From Sphingomonas sp. (GTDB lineage: Bacteria; Pseudomonadota; Alphaproteobacteria; Sphingomonadales; Sphingomonadaceae), in contig NZ_SSMY01000002.1 of the NCBI RefSeq assembly GCF_004799495.1, positions 372,001-436,000 on the forward strand: 64,000 nt of DNA, given 5' to 3'. A model generated the notes under the pieces. It saw only the letters and a list, made by a program, of their open reading frames with translations. It searched no databases and was not told the DNA's origin. Positions 16,309 through 24,066 of this stretch are shown here, in pieces. The stretch's first letter is position 1, and each line of letters starts with the position of its first letter. Made by a program: the position numbers and the translations under genes.

Positions 16309-17781
16309 ATGTTCGATCGGTTGTCCAGACCCGCTCCGCCCATGTCGCCCCAGCCAGCGAATGCCGCTGCGCCAGTCGGGCAATTTTTTGCCGCGACCCA
16401 CCTGCCGCGGCATCGGCTGGGCGAGCTGCCGGCCGTCGATCCGTCGGCGGGGCGTAATCGAACCGGCCTCCCCGATCGTCTCAAGCGCGGGGTGGAGTTG
16501 CTCGGCGGCGTGTCGCTCGACGACGTGAAAGTGCATTACCGCTCCGCGGCCCCGGCGGGAATCGGTGCTCGCGCGTTCGCGCGCGGCCGTGAAATCCACG
16601 TCGCGCCGGGCGAGGAAGCATCGTTGCCCCACGAAGCCTGGCACCTCGTCCAGCAGGCGCATGGCCGAGTCCGCGCAACGACCCGGCTGGATGGCACGGC
16701 GATCAACGACGACCGCACGCTCGAGCGCGAGGCCGATATGATGGGCAGGCGCGCCTGGCATGCCGGCGTCGGCGCGCCGGCGGCGGCGGCTGTGACAGCC
16801 GAGCCCGCCCCCGCCGCGCCCGCTGCCATTGCGCAACGCGATCCGCTGGACGACCTGATGATGAAGCACCCCGATGTCGCCGCGCATATCTTCAGCCACC
16901 TGTCGTTCGGCGATCTCGGCAATATGGCGGCGGTCAGCAAGCGGGCGAACAAGATCGCCGACCAGACGCGAGTGCAAGGCGGCCCGGTGACTCGCGCGGC
17001 CTTGAACGCCCATATGAGCAAGTTCAGGCTGACCGGGTTGCACGGCGCGTCGTCGAACGACGCCGACAGCCTGGTTGGCGGCGTGACGACGGGCCACGCC
17101 TCCAATTTCGATCGAGGATCGAAGCTGGGCCCGGGATTCTACATGACCGAAGGGGTCGAGGCGCCGGAACAAGAGGCGGCCAAGCACTTCGCCGACAATC
17201 GCGTCGCGAAACTGAACGAGAATGTCCGGAAAGAAGCGGACAAGGCCAAGGCGGGCGGTGAAGCAGCGAGTAGCAGCAGCAGCTCGGCGTCGGGAAACAG
17301 CAACGAAACACCAGCGAGCGCCGCTGCGCCGGCCAACGGCGGGCAACCGACCATCTATCGCGTGTTCACCCGCGACCTCAATAAGCTGTCCGCCTCATCC
17401 CCGCCGGCCGAACCGTGGCTCAAACCCGACTCCAAGGAAATGCGTCCCGACCATCGTGGTGCCGGCGATGTTCTGAAATCGAACCTCACCGACATCGCCA
17501 AATGGGGCCAGCGCGCGCCCCGCGAAATGAAGATCGCGCCGTATATCCTGTCGCCAACGCTCGAAGAGGGCGTCCATCCCAACCATCGCCAGCAGTTGAA
17601 GGATGAAGAGCTTCGGCAGACGCTCGAGAGAAAACGCCGTGATTTCGGCATCGAGGTGCTGCCACCGGTCGCACCCGCGCCAAAGAAGGACGAGCCCGAT
17701 ATGCGCGGCGTGCTCCCCCAAGCGTTCCTGAAGGGCGTCGCCACGCGAATCAACCGCGGCGAGGAACGCAAGGAAAAGTGA
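16309..17781 (+). CDS. Putative effector: DUF4157 + F-box-like + ADP-ribosyltransferase-like
   Basis: A 490-residue protein of unusual architecture. Residues 54-145 match DUF4157 (eCIS core) by pattern: LPDRLKRGVELLGGVSLDDV, the zinc motif HEAWH (108-112) in SLPHEAWHLVQQ, and LEREAD (138-143). An Ala/Pro linker (153-175) follows. Residues 187-218 (HPDVAAHIFSHLSFGDLGN and AAVSKRANKIADQ) resemble an F-box. Residues 239-300 and 348-412, split by a serine-rich stretch (316-346), look like an ADP-ribosyltransferase fold: LHG (His245), GPGFYMTE (Tyr278), and Glu406 in PREMKIAPYIL, giving an H-Y-E triad. DUF4157 is known from substrates of extracellular contractile injection systems and other toxins. 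No such system, signal peptide or immunity gene is seen nearby. The assignment is by motif reading only. ATG at 16309 or 16342. Confidence 0.75.
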   Translation: MFDRLSRPAPPMSPQPANAAAPVGQFFAATHLPRHRLGELPAVDPSAGRNRTGLPDRLKRGVELLGGVSLDDVKVHYRSAAPAGIGARAFARGREIHVAPGEEASLPHEAWHLVQQAHGRVRATTRLDGTAINDDRTLEREADMMGRRAWHAGVGAPAAAAVTAEPAPAAPAAIAQRDPLDDLMMKHPDVAAHIFSHLSFGDLGNMAAVSKRANKIADQTRVQGGPVTRAALNAHMSKFRLTGLHGASSNDADSLVGGVTTGHASNFDRGSKLGPGFYMTEGVEAPEQEAAKHFADNRVAKLNENVRKEADKAKAGGEAASSSSSSASGNSNETPASAAAPANGGQPTIYRVFTRDLNKLSASSPPAEPWLKPDSKEMRPDHRGAGDVLKSNLTDIAKWGQRAPREMKIAPYILSPTLEEGVHPNHRQQLKDEELRQTLERKRRDFGIEVLPPVAPAPKKDEPDMRGVLPQAFLKGVATRINRGEERKEK

Positions 17782-17851
17782 GCGCGGCGGGCGGCGGGCA
17801 GCCAAGATAAACGGACGCGACGGGCGTCAAAGACTGGCGGCGATCGGCGAC

Positions 17852-18604
17852 CTATTCGCGCGCCGCCACCGCGTAGAGCGCGATCGCGGCGGCGTTCGAT
17901 ACGTTGAGGCTTTCCATCCGCGGCGAAATCGGCAGCCGGGCGAGCTGATCGCAATGCTGCGCAGTATTGTGCCGCATTCCCTCACCCTCGGCGCCGAGCA
18001 CCAGCGCAACGCGCGCCGTGCCGATCGCCTTGCTCAACGTGTCGGTCGCCTCGCCCGCCAGCCCGATCCGCCAGAAATTGGCCTCGGCGATTTCCTCCAG
18101 CGCGCGCGCCAGGTTCACCACGCGGACCCACGGCACGATCTCCAGCGCGCCCGACGCCGCGCGCGCCAGCGACCCGCTTTCGGGCGGCGAGTGGCGGTCC
18201 TGCGTCACGATGCCGAGCGCATCGAACGCCGCCGCCGAGCGCAGGATCGCGCCGACATTGTGCGGATCGGTCACCTGATCGAGCACCAGTAGCGGACGCT
18301 GATCGCCCTCGCCCATCCCCTGTTCGATCAAATCGCCGAGCCAGATATCCTCGAGCGGCTCGACCTCGATCACGATCCCCTGATGCGGCGCGTCGCTCGG
18401 CACCAGCCGACCGAGGTCGGCGACATCGGCGAAGGTAATCGGGATGACCGGCGGGATGTCGAGCCCGGCCAGCGCCTCGCGCGTCGCCCACATCTTGCGC
18501 ACCGTCCGCTCCGGGTTGGCAAGCGCGGCCAGTACCGGGTGCCGGCCCCAGATGCGGGGCCGGTTGCCGGACGCCTGGTTCGGGCGATGGCCGCGGCGTT
18601 TCAC
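17852..18604 (-). CDS. rlmB: TrmH/SpoU family 23S rRNA 2'-O-methyltransferase
   Basis: SPOUT methyltransferase of the RlmB type, which 2'-O-methylates a guanosine in 23S rRNA. 250 residues: an N-terminal substrate-binding domain with WGRHPVLAAL (19-28), then SpoU motifs 1-3, LDQVTDPHNVGAILRSAAAF (114-133), LVLGAEGEGMR, and PRMESLNVSNAAAIALY, which form the SAM knot. The start is a GTG immediately after the TAG stop of the peptidase gene upstream on the same strand. Other SpoU targets (tRNA Gm18) are possible, but the N-terminal domain favours RlmB. Confidence 0.88.
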   Translation of the reverse strand: MKRRGHRPNQASGNRPRIWGRHPVLAALANPERTVRKMWATREALAGLDIPPVIPITFADVADLGRLVPSDAPHQGIVIEVEPLEDIWLGDLIEQGMGEGDQRPLLVLDQVTDPHNVGAILRSAAAFDALGIVTQDRHSPPESGSLARAASGALEIVPWVRVVNLARALEEIAEANFWRIGLAGEATDTLSKAIGTARVALVLGAEGEGMRHNTAQHCDQLARLPISPRMESLNVSNAAAIALYAVAARE

Positions 18605-20200
18605 CTATTCGTCGCCGTACGCGAACGGATCGGTCTTGACCGGCTGAGTCGGGATCGGCGGGCGCGGCAGCGCGTCGCCGTTCGCCGCATTCCACAGGAA
18701 CGCCGCCAGGATCACCGCGGCCTGGCGCATGTCGTCGCCCTTCAGATGATCGAACGTATCGACCGAGGTGTGGTGGATGCGGCTTTCGTAATCGAGCGGG
18801 TCCTGGATGAACTGGAAGCCCGGCAAGCCCACCGCCTGCATGAAGACATGGTCGGTGCCGCCGGTCTTGCGGATCACCACCGACGACGCGCCCATCGATT
18901 CGAACGGGGTAAGCCAGTCCTTGAAGATCGGCACCACCGCCGGGTTGTTCTCCGCGAAGATGCCGCGCAGCTTCCCCGACCCGTTGTCGATGTTGAAATA
19001 GGCCGCCATCTTCGACCATTCGGGCTTGGTCGTGATCGGCCAGCGATTGCCCCAGCCCATGTAGCGCGCGAGGCCGGTCGCATTGGCGGGCCCGCCGCGC
19101 GTCGCAAAATGGTTTTCGACATAGGCCAAGCTGCCGAGCAGCCCCTGCTCCTCGCCCGCCCACAAAGCGAAGCGGATCGTGCGCTTCGGCTTGACGCCGA
19201 GCCGCGACAGGATGCGCGCCGCCTCCATGATCATCGCGCTGCCCGCGCCGTTGTCCGCCGCGCCGTCGCCCGCGACCCACGAATCAAGGTGCGCGCCGGC
19301 CATCACATAGCTGCCGTCCTTCGCGCTTCCCGGGATGTCGGCGATGATGTCGTAGGCGTTGACGTCGCTGTCGTCGAAGGTGACTCGGTTATCGATCGAC
19401 ACGGTCGGCGCGAGACCGAGCCCCGCGAGCCGCGCGAGCCGGCGGTAATCCTCCGCCGCGATCTCGACCCCCGGGGTCTTCACCGTGTCGCCGACCCCGA
19501 ACAGATAGCCCTCACCGTGAACGAGCTTGCCGTCGAGCCGCGACTTGGTGGCATAGGCGACCGCGCCTTCCTCCTGCAGGAAAGCGTCCATCGCCTTAGC
19601 AAAGCCGAGCCGCTTGATCCCGCGATCGGCGGCGGCGGGGTCGTAGGTCGGCTGGACGAACTGGTCGAGCTTGGCGATGTCGTCGTCGCTCAGCCGCTTG
19701 AACGGCGCTTCGCCCGGCTCGGAGCCGGTATCGGGCCGAGTTACCAACACCACCTTGCCCCGAAGCTTGCCGCGCCACCTGGCGAAATCGGCCGGGCTCG
19801 TCATCGGCGCGACCACCACCTCGCCGCTCACCACGCCGTTGGTGCCGGGGGTCCAGGCGATCGGGATCGCAGTGAGCTGAATCGGACGCGGGCTGACCAT
19901 GCGCACCGACGAACTGTCGATCGTCCAGCCGCGCCCGAACTCGAAGCCTTCCTTGTGGACGTTCGACAAGCCCCATTCGCTGAACTTGCCCGACGTCCAC
20001 GCCTCGGCCTTGCGCATCGCCGGCGAATTGGTCAGCCGCGGCCCGATCTGGTCGGCGAGATATTCTGCTGTCACCATCACCTGGCTGCGGTTGAACCCCT
20101 CGTCCATGATCCGCGTGGTCATCGTCAGGTCGCTCGATTGCGACGCGGCGGGAATGGCGAAAGCGATGGCCGCGGCGGCGGCAAGGAGCGATTTGCGCAT
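18605..20200 (-). CDS. Exported M28 family zinc aminopeptidase with PA domain
   Basis: A 531-residue peptidase with a signal peptide (MRKSLLAAAAAIAFAIPAAS). A PA-type insert lies around 105-290. The M28 catalytic domain follows, with zinc ligands in order: GAHLDSW (His), DNGAGSA (Asp), GEEQG (Glu pair), FNIDNG (Asp) and SRIHHTS (His). Members are glutamate carboxypeptidase-like or aminopeptidases acting in the periplasm. An in-frame GTG extension to 20263 would bury the signal peptide and is rejected. It precedes rlmB with no gap. Confidence 0.9.
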   Translation of the reverse strand: MRKSLLAAAAAIAFAIPAASQSSDLTMTTRIMDEGFNRSQVMVTAEYLADQIGPRLTNSPAMRKAEAWTSGKFSEWGLSNVHKEGFEFGRGWTIDSSSVRMVSPRPIQLTAIPIAWTPGTNGVVSGEVVVAPMTSPADFARWRGKLRGKVVLVTRPDTGSEPGEAPFKRLSDDDIAKLDQFVQPTYDPAAADRGIKRLGFAKAMDAFLQEEGAVAYATKSRLDGKLVHGEGYLFGVGDTVKTPGVEIAAEDYRRLARLAGLGLAPTVSIDNRVTFDDSDVNAYDIIADIPGSAKDGSYVMAGAHLDSWVAGDGAADNGAGSAMIMEAARILSRLGVKPKRTIRFALWAGEEQGLLGSLAYVENHFATRGGPANATGLARYMGWGNRWPITTKPEWSKMAAYFNIDNGSGKLRGIFAENNPAVVPIFKDWLTPFESMGASSVVIRKTGGTDHVFMQAVGLPGFQFIQDPLDYESRIHHTSVDTFDHLKGDDMRQAAVILAAFLWNAANGDALPRPPIPTQPVKTDPFAYGDE

Positions 20201-20362
20201 AGGATGGTTTCCCCGGAGGACAGCGACGAACGCCACGCACGCTATTGCCGCACGCGTGCTCACGCAAGCACGGCGAACCCGCGTTGACAGCGCGCCGCCG
20301 CTTCGGCATTGGGCGCCCTCGCTTTCGCACGAGCGACCCGCCTGTCGAAGGCGATGACCTGG

Positions 20363-20448
20363 GGACAGGTGGCCGAGTGGTTAAAGGCAGCAGACTGTAA
20401 ATCTGCCCGTGAAAGCGTACGCTGGTTCGAATCCAGCCCTGTCCACCA
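20363..20448 (+). tRNA. tRNA-Tyr (GTA)
   Basis: An 86-base class II tRNA including encoded CCA. The acceptor stem is GGACAGG/CCTGTCC, the anticodon loop reads CTGTAAA (GTA), the long variable arm is CCCGTGAAAGCGTACG-like, and the T-arm is GCTGGTTCGAATCCAGC. The 3' end forms one half of a 13-base direct repeat (see 20439-20451). Confidence 0.97.
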
Positions 20449-20451
20449 TCA
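20439..20451. repeat. Direct repeat copy 1 at tRNA-Tyr 3' end (att-like)
   Basis: The sequence CTGTCCACCATCA covers the tRNA acceptor 3' strand, CCA and three following bases. An identical 13-mer lies at 21261-21273, 822 bases away. This is the layout of an attachment site used by tRNA-targeting integrases, though no integrase gene is present. Confidence 0.5.
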
Positions 20452-20644
20452 CCCGCTTCTGCCATGATTCCGCGGGCAGACCGTCCAAACAACCGCGTCA
20501 TCGTCGACCGCAACAATGCTGACAACAGGCTCGAAAGCCCCCTTTTCGGACGGCTGAAGCCACCGAAATCCGATGGACAAAGACCGCTTGCGGTTTTGCC
20601 GCAATTCACCCGGAACGCTGGGTCGCGTTCCCCGTTGTGGCTGA

Positions 20645-21163
20645 ATGGATCGCCCTCGCAACCCCGACCGCGCGCTGCGAAGTCTCGGCCTCGGTGCGAT
20701 TGGGGCGCTCGTCACCGCCTGTGCCGGCTTGGGAGCGTCGAACTACACGGTTTCCAACATCAACCCGATTTATTTCAGTGGCGTGGAAAGCCACAGCCCG
20801 CAGCCATTTCCCGAGAGTGGCGACGCGGACGCTACCCTTGCGGCAACCACCGCTTTCCCCGGCATGCCCGGCGATCAATATTATTATTATCGTCCGCCGC
20901 CCGTCACGGCCTCGTACGATGCGCGTGCGTCATATCAAACGGCCGACTACGATCTGTCGGCCGAGCCGGCGCGTACCAGCCGTGACCAACCTTTCGATAA
21001 CCGAAACCGCGACTCATCTTGGGCATACGACAAGCCCGCGTCAGATACCGTGGATGACGCGTCAGCGAGCGATCCCGCTCCCTCGTCCGTGGAGAAGAAT
21101 GCAGACGAACCGATAGCGACAAGTGCAGTGCAATCTCGACCGGAAGTCGCGCCGGGCGAATAG
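20645..21163 (+). CDS. Putative lipoprotein inside the tRNA-Tyr repeat interval
   Basis: A 172-residue ORF. Its N-terminus carries basic residues, then a hydrophobic stretch and a lipobox-like VTAC (Cys26). The mature part is low-complexity and polar, with a tyrosine run (QYYYYRPPP, about 78-86), repeated Ser/Asp, and no recognisable domain. Base composition is visibly less GC-rich than the neighbours. Competing frames on both strands over this stretch are Arg/Pro/Ser-rich and look like shadows, but the coding status of this one is not certain. It is the only plausible gene between the two att-like repeats. Confidence 0.5.
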   Translation: MDRPRNPDRALRSLGLGAIGALVTACAGLGASNYTVSNINPIYFSGVESHSPQPFPESGDADATLAATTAFPGMPGDQYYYYRPPPVTASYDARASYQTADYDLSAEPARTSRDQPFDNRNRDSSWAYDKPASDTVDDASASDPAPSSVEKNADEPIATSAVQSRPEVAPGE

Positions 21164-21260
21164 TCGGAGGATGGCGCTGGCGTCGCTGCGAATTTGCTCG
21201 CGGCGCAGCTGACCGATGTAGTGCCGACCGTTGACGGCTCGACGCGGTCCGATCCGCCCT

Positions 21261-21273
21261 CTGTCCACCATCA
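21261..21273. repeat. Direct repeat copy 2 with degenerate tRNA 3' end (att-like)
   Basis: Second copy of CTGTCCACCATCA. The 17 bases before it (GCGGTCCGATCCGC region, 21244-21258) still resemble a T-arm (4-base stem around TCCGAT), so the site looks like a decayed 3' end of the tRNA-Tyr gene. It lies 23 bases before the Rieske oxygenase start. Confidence 0.5.
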
Positions 21274-21295
21274 TAGATCGAGGTTAGGGTCCGAT

Positions 21296-22474
21296 ATGGC
21301 CCGCCGCTTTGCCGACCTCTCTGATATCGATCGGGATGCCGACTGGAGCTTGCCCGGCTGGCTCTACACCGACCCCGAATATTATGCGGTCGAGATGGAG
21401 CGCGTGATCCGCCCGTCGTGGCAGATCGTGTGCCACGAGAGCCAGGTCGCACAGCCGGGCGATTTTCACACGATCGATTACCTCGGCGAGAGCGTGATCG
21501 TAATGCGGGGCGACGACAGCGTGGTGCGCGGCTTTACCAACGTGTGCCGCCACCGCGCGATGCGGCTGGTCGAGGGACCAGCGGGGTGCACGAAGAAGCT
21601 GGTCTGCCCGTATCACGCCTGGACCTACGAGAAGGACGGGCGGCTGAGCGGCGTGCCGATGCGCGGCGATTATCCGGCGCTGCGGCTGGAAGATAACGAG
21701 CTGGCGCCGGTCGATATCGAGATCTGGCGCGGGTTCGTGTTCGTGCGGCTGGAAGGCGAAGGTCCGTCGGTCGCCGCGATGATGGCGCCGTACGACCATG
21801 AGATCGCGCCGTACCGGTTCGAAGAGATGCGCTGCATCTCGCCGGTCCGTGAACGCTCTCGCGCGGTCAACTGGAAGAATGTCGGGGACAATTATTCGGA
21901 CAACCTCCACATCCCGGTCGCGCACGACGGGCTGACGCGGCTGTTCGGAAAGAGCTACGCGATCGAGGCGCAGCCGTGGGTCGACAAGATGTCGGGGCAG
22001 CTGAGCGATCACGTGTCGGGCAATCCGTGGGAGCGCTTCTATCAGCGCCATCTGCCGCGCGTCGACCATCTGCCCGACACGCATCAGCGGCTGTGGCTCT
22101 ACTACAAGCTCTGGCCCAACATGGCGTTCGACCTCTACGCCGATCAGATCGATTTCATGCAATGGCTGCCGACCGGACCGACGACCTGCGTGTTGCGCGA
22201 AATGGCGTTCGCACTGCCGGATGACCGCCGCGAGATGAAACTGGCGCGCTACGCCAACTGGCGGATCAATCGCGTGGTCAATGCCGAGGACACCTGGCTG
22301 ATCGAGCGCGTGCAGCAGGGCATGGCGAGCCGCAGCTACGAAGCCGGCCCGATCGGCGCGAGCGAGGTGTGTCTGCGCAGTTTCGCAAAGAAGATCCGCG
22401 GCCTGATCCCTGAAGCCCGTCAGCACCGCGCGCCCGCGCCGGGCTGGAGCCGCCGACCCCGCGAGGTTCAATGA
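21296..22474 (+). CDS. Rieske ring-hydroxylating oxygenase, alpha subunit
   Basis: A 392-residue non-heme iron oxygenase. The Rieske 2Fe-2S motif is CRHRAMRL...CPYHAWTY (about 84-110, C-x-H and C-x2-H), and the mononuclear iron site is DNYSDNLHIPVAH, with a later Asp in YADQIDFMQW. The start at 21296 (MARRFADL) has AGGTTAGGG upstream; a longer in-frame reading from 21194 crosses the att-like repeat and is rejected. No reductase or ferredoxin gene adjoins it. It overlaps a PYROXD2/phytoene-desaturase-like flavoprotein gene by four bases, so the two probably modify one substrate. The substrate cannot be read from the sequence. Confidence 0.88.
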   Translation: MARRFADLSDIDRDADWSLPGWLYTDPEYYAVEMERVIRPSWQIVCHESQVAQPGDFHTIDYLGESVIVMRGDDSVVRGFTNVCRHRAMRLVEGPAGCTKKLVCPYHAWTYEKDGRLSGVPMRGDYPALRLEDNELAPVDIEIWRGFVFVRLEGEGPSVAAMMAPYDHEIAPYRFEEMRCISPVRERSRAVNWKNVGDNYSDNLHIPVAHDGLTRLFGKSYAIEAQPWVDKMSGQLSDHVSGNPWERFYQRHLPRVDHLPDTHQRLWLYYKLWPNMAFDLYADQIDFMQWLPTGPTTCVLREMAFALPDDRREMKLARYANWRINRVVNAEDTWLIERVQQGMASRSYEAGPIGASEVCLRSFAKKIRGLIPEARQHRAPAPGWSRRPREVQ

Positions 22475-24066
22475 CCAAGAAATACGACGCGCTCATCATC
22501 GGCGGGGGCCATAACGGGCTGGTCTGTGCCTTCTATCTCGCGCGCGCGGGACTGAAGGTCCGCATCCTCGAACGCCGTCATATCGTCGGCGGCGCGGCGG
22601 TGACCGAGGAATTCGCACCCGGCTTCCGCAATTCGACCGCGAGCTACACCGTCAGCCTGCTACGCCCCAAGGTGATCGCCGACATACGGCTCCACGAGCG
22701 CGGCTGGCGGATCGTCGAGCGGACGATCAGCAATTTCTTCCCGCACGAGGATGGCTATCTCAAGCTCGGCGGCGGCACCGCGCGGACACAAGCCGAGTTC
22801 GCGCGCTTCTCCGCAAAGGATGCCGAGACCTTCCCGCGCTACGAGGAAGCTTTGGAGCGCGTCGCCGAGGTGCTGCGCGACATGGCACTCAAGACGCCAC
22901 CAAATGCGGGCGGGGGTATCCGCGCCCTGCTCGCCGCCGCGGCGCAGGGCAAGCGGCTGGCGGGGATGAATCTCGAAGCGCAGCGCGACGTGATGGACCT
23001 GTTCGTCAAGTCGGCGCGCGATTTCCTCGAAGGCTGGTACGAGAACAAGTTCGTCCAGGCCGCGTTCGGGTTCGACGCGGTGGTTGGCAATTACGCCAGC
23101 CCCGACACGCCGGGCAGCGCCTACGTCCTGCTCCACCACGTGTTCGGCGAGGTGAACGGCAAGAAGGGGATGTGGGGGCATTCGGTCGGCGGGATGGGCG
23201 CGATCACGCGGCTCATGGCCGAGGCGTGCGCCGACATGGGGGTCGAGATCAGCCTGGAGGCGCCGGTCGCCAAGGTCCTGGTCGATGGCGGCAAGGCGGT
23301 TGGGGTAAAGCTGGAAAGCGGCGAGGAGATCGCGGCGGGCACGGTGATCGCCAATGCCGGGCCGGCGCTCGTGTTCCGTCAGCTGGTCGACCGCAGCGAT
23401 TTGCCGCCCGACTTCGCACACCGCATCGATCGCTTCAAAACCGGGTCGGGCACGTTCCGGATGAACGTCGCGCTGTCCGAACTGCCCGACTTCACCGTGC
23501 TGCCCGGCAAGGGAAAGGCCGAGCACCACACCGCCGGGATCATCATCGCGCCGACGCTCGACTATATGGACAAGGCGTACACCGACGCGAAAGCGGGCGG
23601 CTGGTCGAAGGCGCCGATCGTCGAGATGAAGATCCCCTCGACCGTCGACGACAGCCTCGCGCCGTCGGGGCAGCACGTCGCCAGCCTGTTCTGCCAGCAA
23701 TTCGACCCCGCGATCGATTGGGACAAGCATCGCGAGAAGGTCGCCGACCTGATTATCGACACCGTCACCAAGCACGCGCCGAACTTCAAGAAATCGGTGA
23801 TCGCGCGGCAGATCCATTCACCGCTCGACCTCGAGCGCAAGTTCGGGCTGATCGGGGGGGATATCTTCCATGGGCACATGTCGCTCGATCAGCTCTGGGC
23901 CGCGCGCCCGGTGCTCGGCCATGGCGACTACCGCTCGCCCATTAAGGGCCTCTACATGTGCGGATCGGGCACGCACCCCGGCGGCGGCGTCACCGGCGCG
24001 CCGGGCCACAACGCTGCGCACGAGATATTGCGCGATCGCTCGCTATTCGGCCGGCTGTTCGGCTAA
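22471..24066 (+). CDS. FAD-dependent oxidoreductase (PYROXD2 / phytoene desaturase-like)
   Basis: A 531-residue flavoprotein. The dinucleotide-binding motif is IIGGGHNGLVCAFYLARAG (9-27), and the C-terminal FAD motif is LYMCGSGTHPGGGVTGAPGH (about 492-511). This is the PYROXD2-like branch of the phytoene desaturase superfamily, not a carotenoid gene by context: no crtB or crtE is near. Coupled by ATGA to the Rieske oxygenase. The 3' end overlaps the convergent permease gene by 24 bases. Confidence 0.88.
   Translation: MTKKYDALIIGGGHNGLVCAFYLARAGLKVRILERRHIVGGAAVTEEFAPGFRNSTASYTVSLLRPKVIADIRLHERGWRIVERTISNFFPHEDGYLKLGGGTARTQAEFARFSAKDAETFPRYEEALERVAEVLRDMALKTPPNAGGGIRALLAAAAQGKRLAGMNLEAQRDVMDLFVKSARDFLEGWYENKFVQAAFGFDAVVGNYASPDTPGSAYVLLHHVFGEVNGKKGMWGHSVGGMGAITRLMAEACADMGVEISLEAPVAKVLVDGGKAVGVKLESGEEIAAGTVIANAGPALVFRQLVDRSDLPPDFAHRIDRFKTGSGTFRMNVALSELPDFTVLPGKGKAEHHTAGIIIAPTLDYMDKAYTDAKAGGWSKAPIVEMKIPSTVDDSLAPSGQHVASLFCQQFDPAIDWDKHREKVADLIIDTVTKHAPNFKKSVIARQIHSPLDLERKFGLIGGDIFHGHMSLDQLWAARPVLGHGDYRSPIKGLYMCGSGTHPGGGVTGAPGHNAAHEILRDRSLFGRLFG

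Noticed and set aside
16309..17781. Complete contractile injection system or toxin-immunity cassette around the DUF4157 gene
   Set aside because: Flanking genes are a ferredoxin, rlmB and an M28 peptidase. No sheath, tube, baseplate, AAA+ or immunity-like gene is visible.
18383..20287. 634-residue plus-strand open frame
   Set aside because: Arg/His/Ala/Asp-rich shadow, antisense to the M28 peptidase and rlmB, which carry full catalytic motifs.
21241..21270. A second functional tRNA gene
   Set aside because: Only a degenerate T-arm and acceptor 3' strand are present; no D-arm or anticodon arm upstream.
22471..24066. Carotenoid biosynthesis gene crtI
   Set aside because: The superfamily matches, but the pattern is PYROXD2-like and no other crt gene is near.
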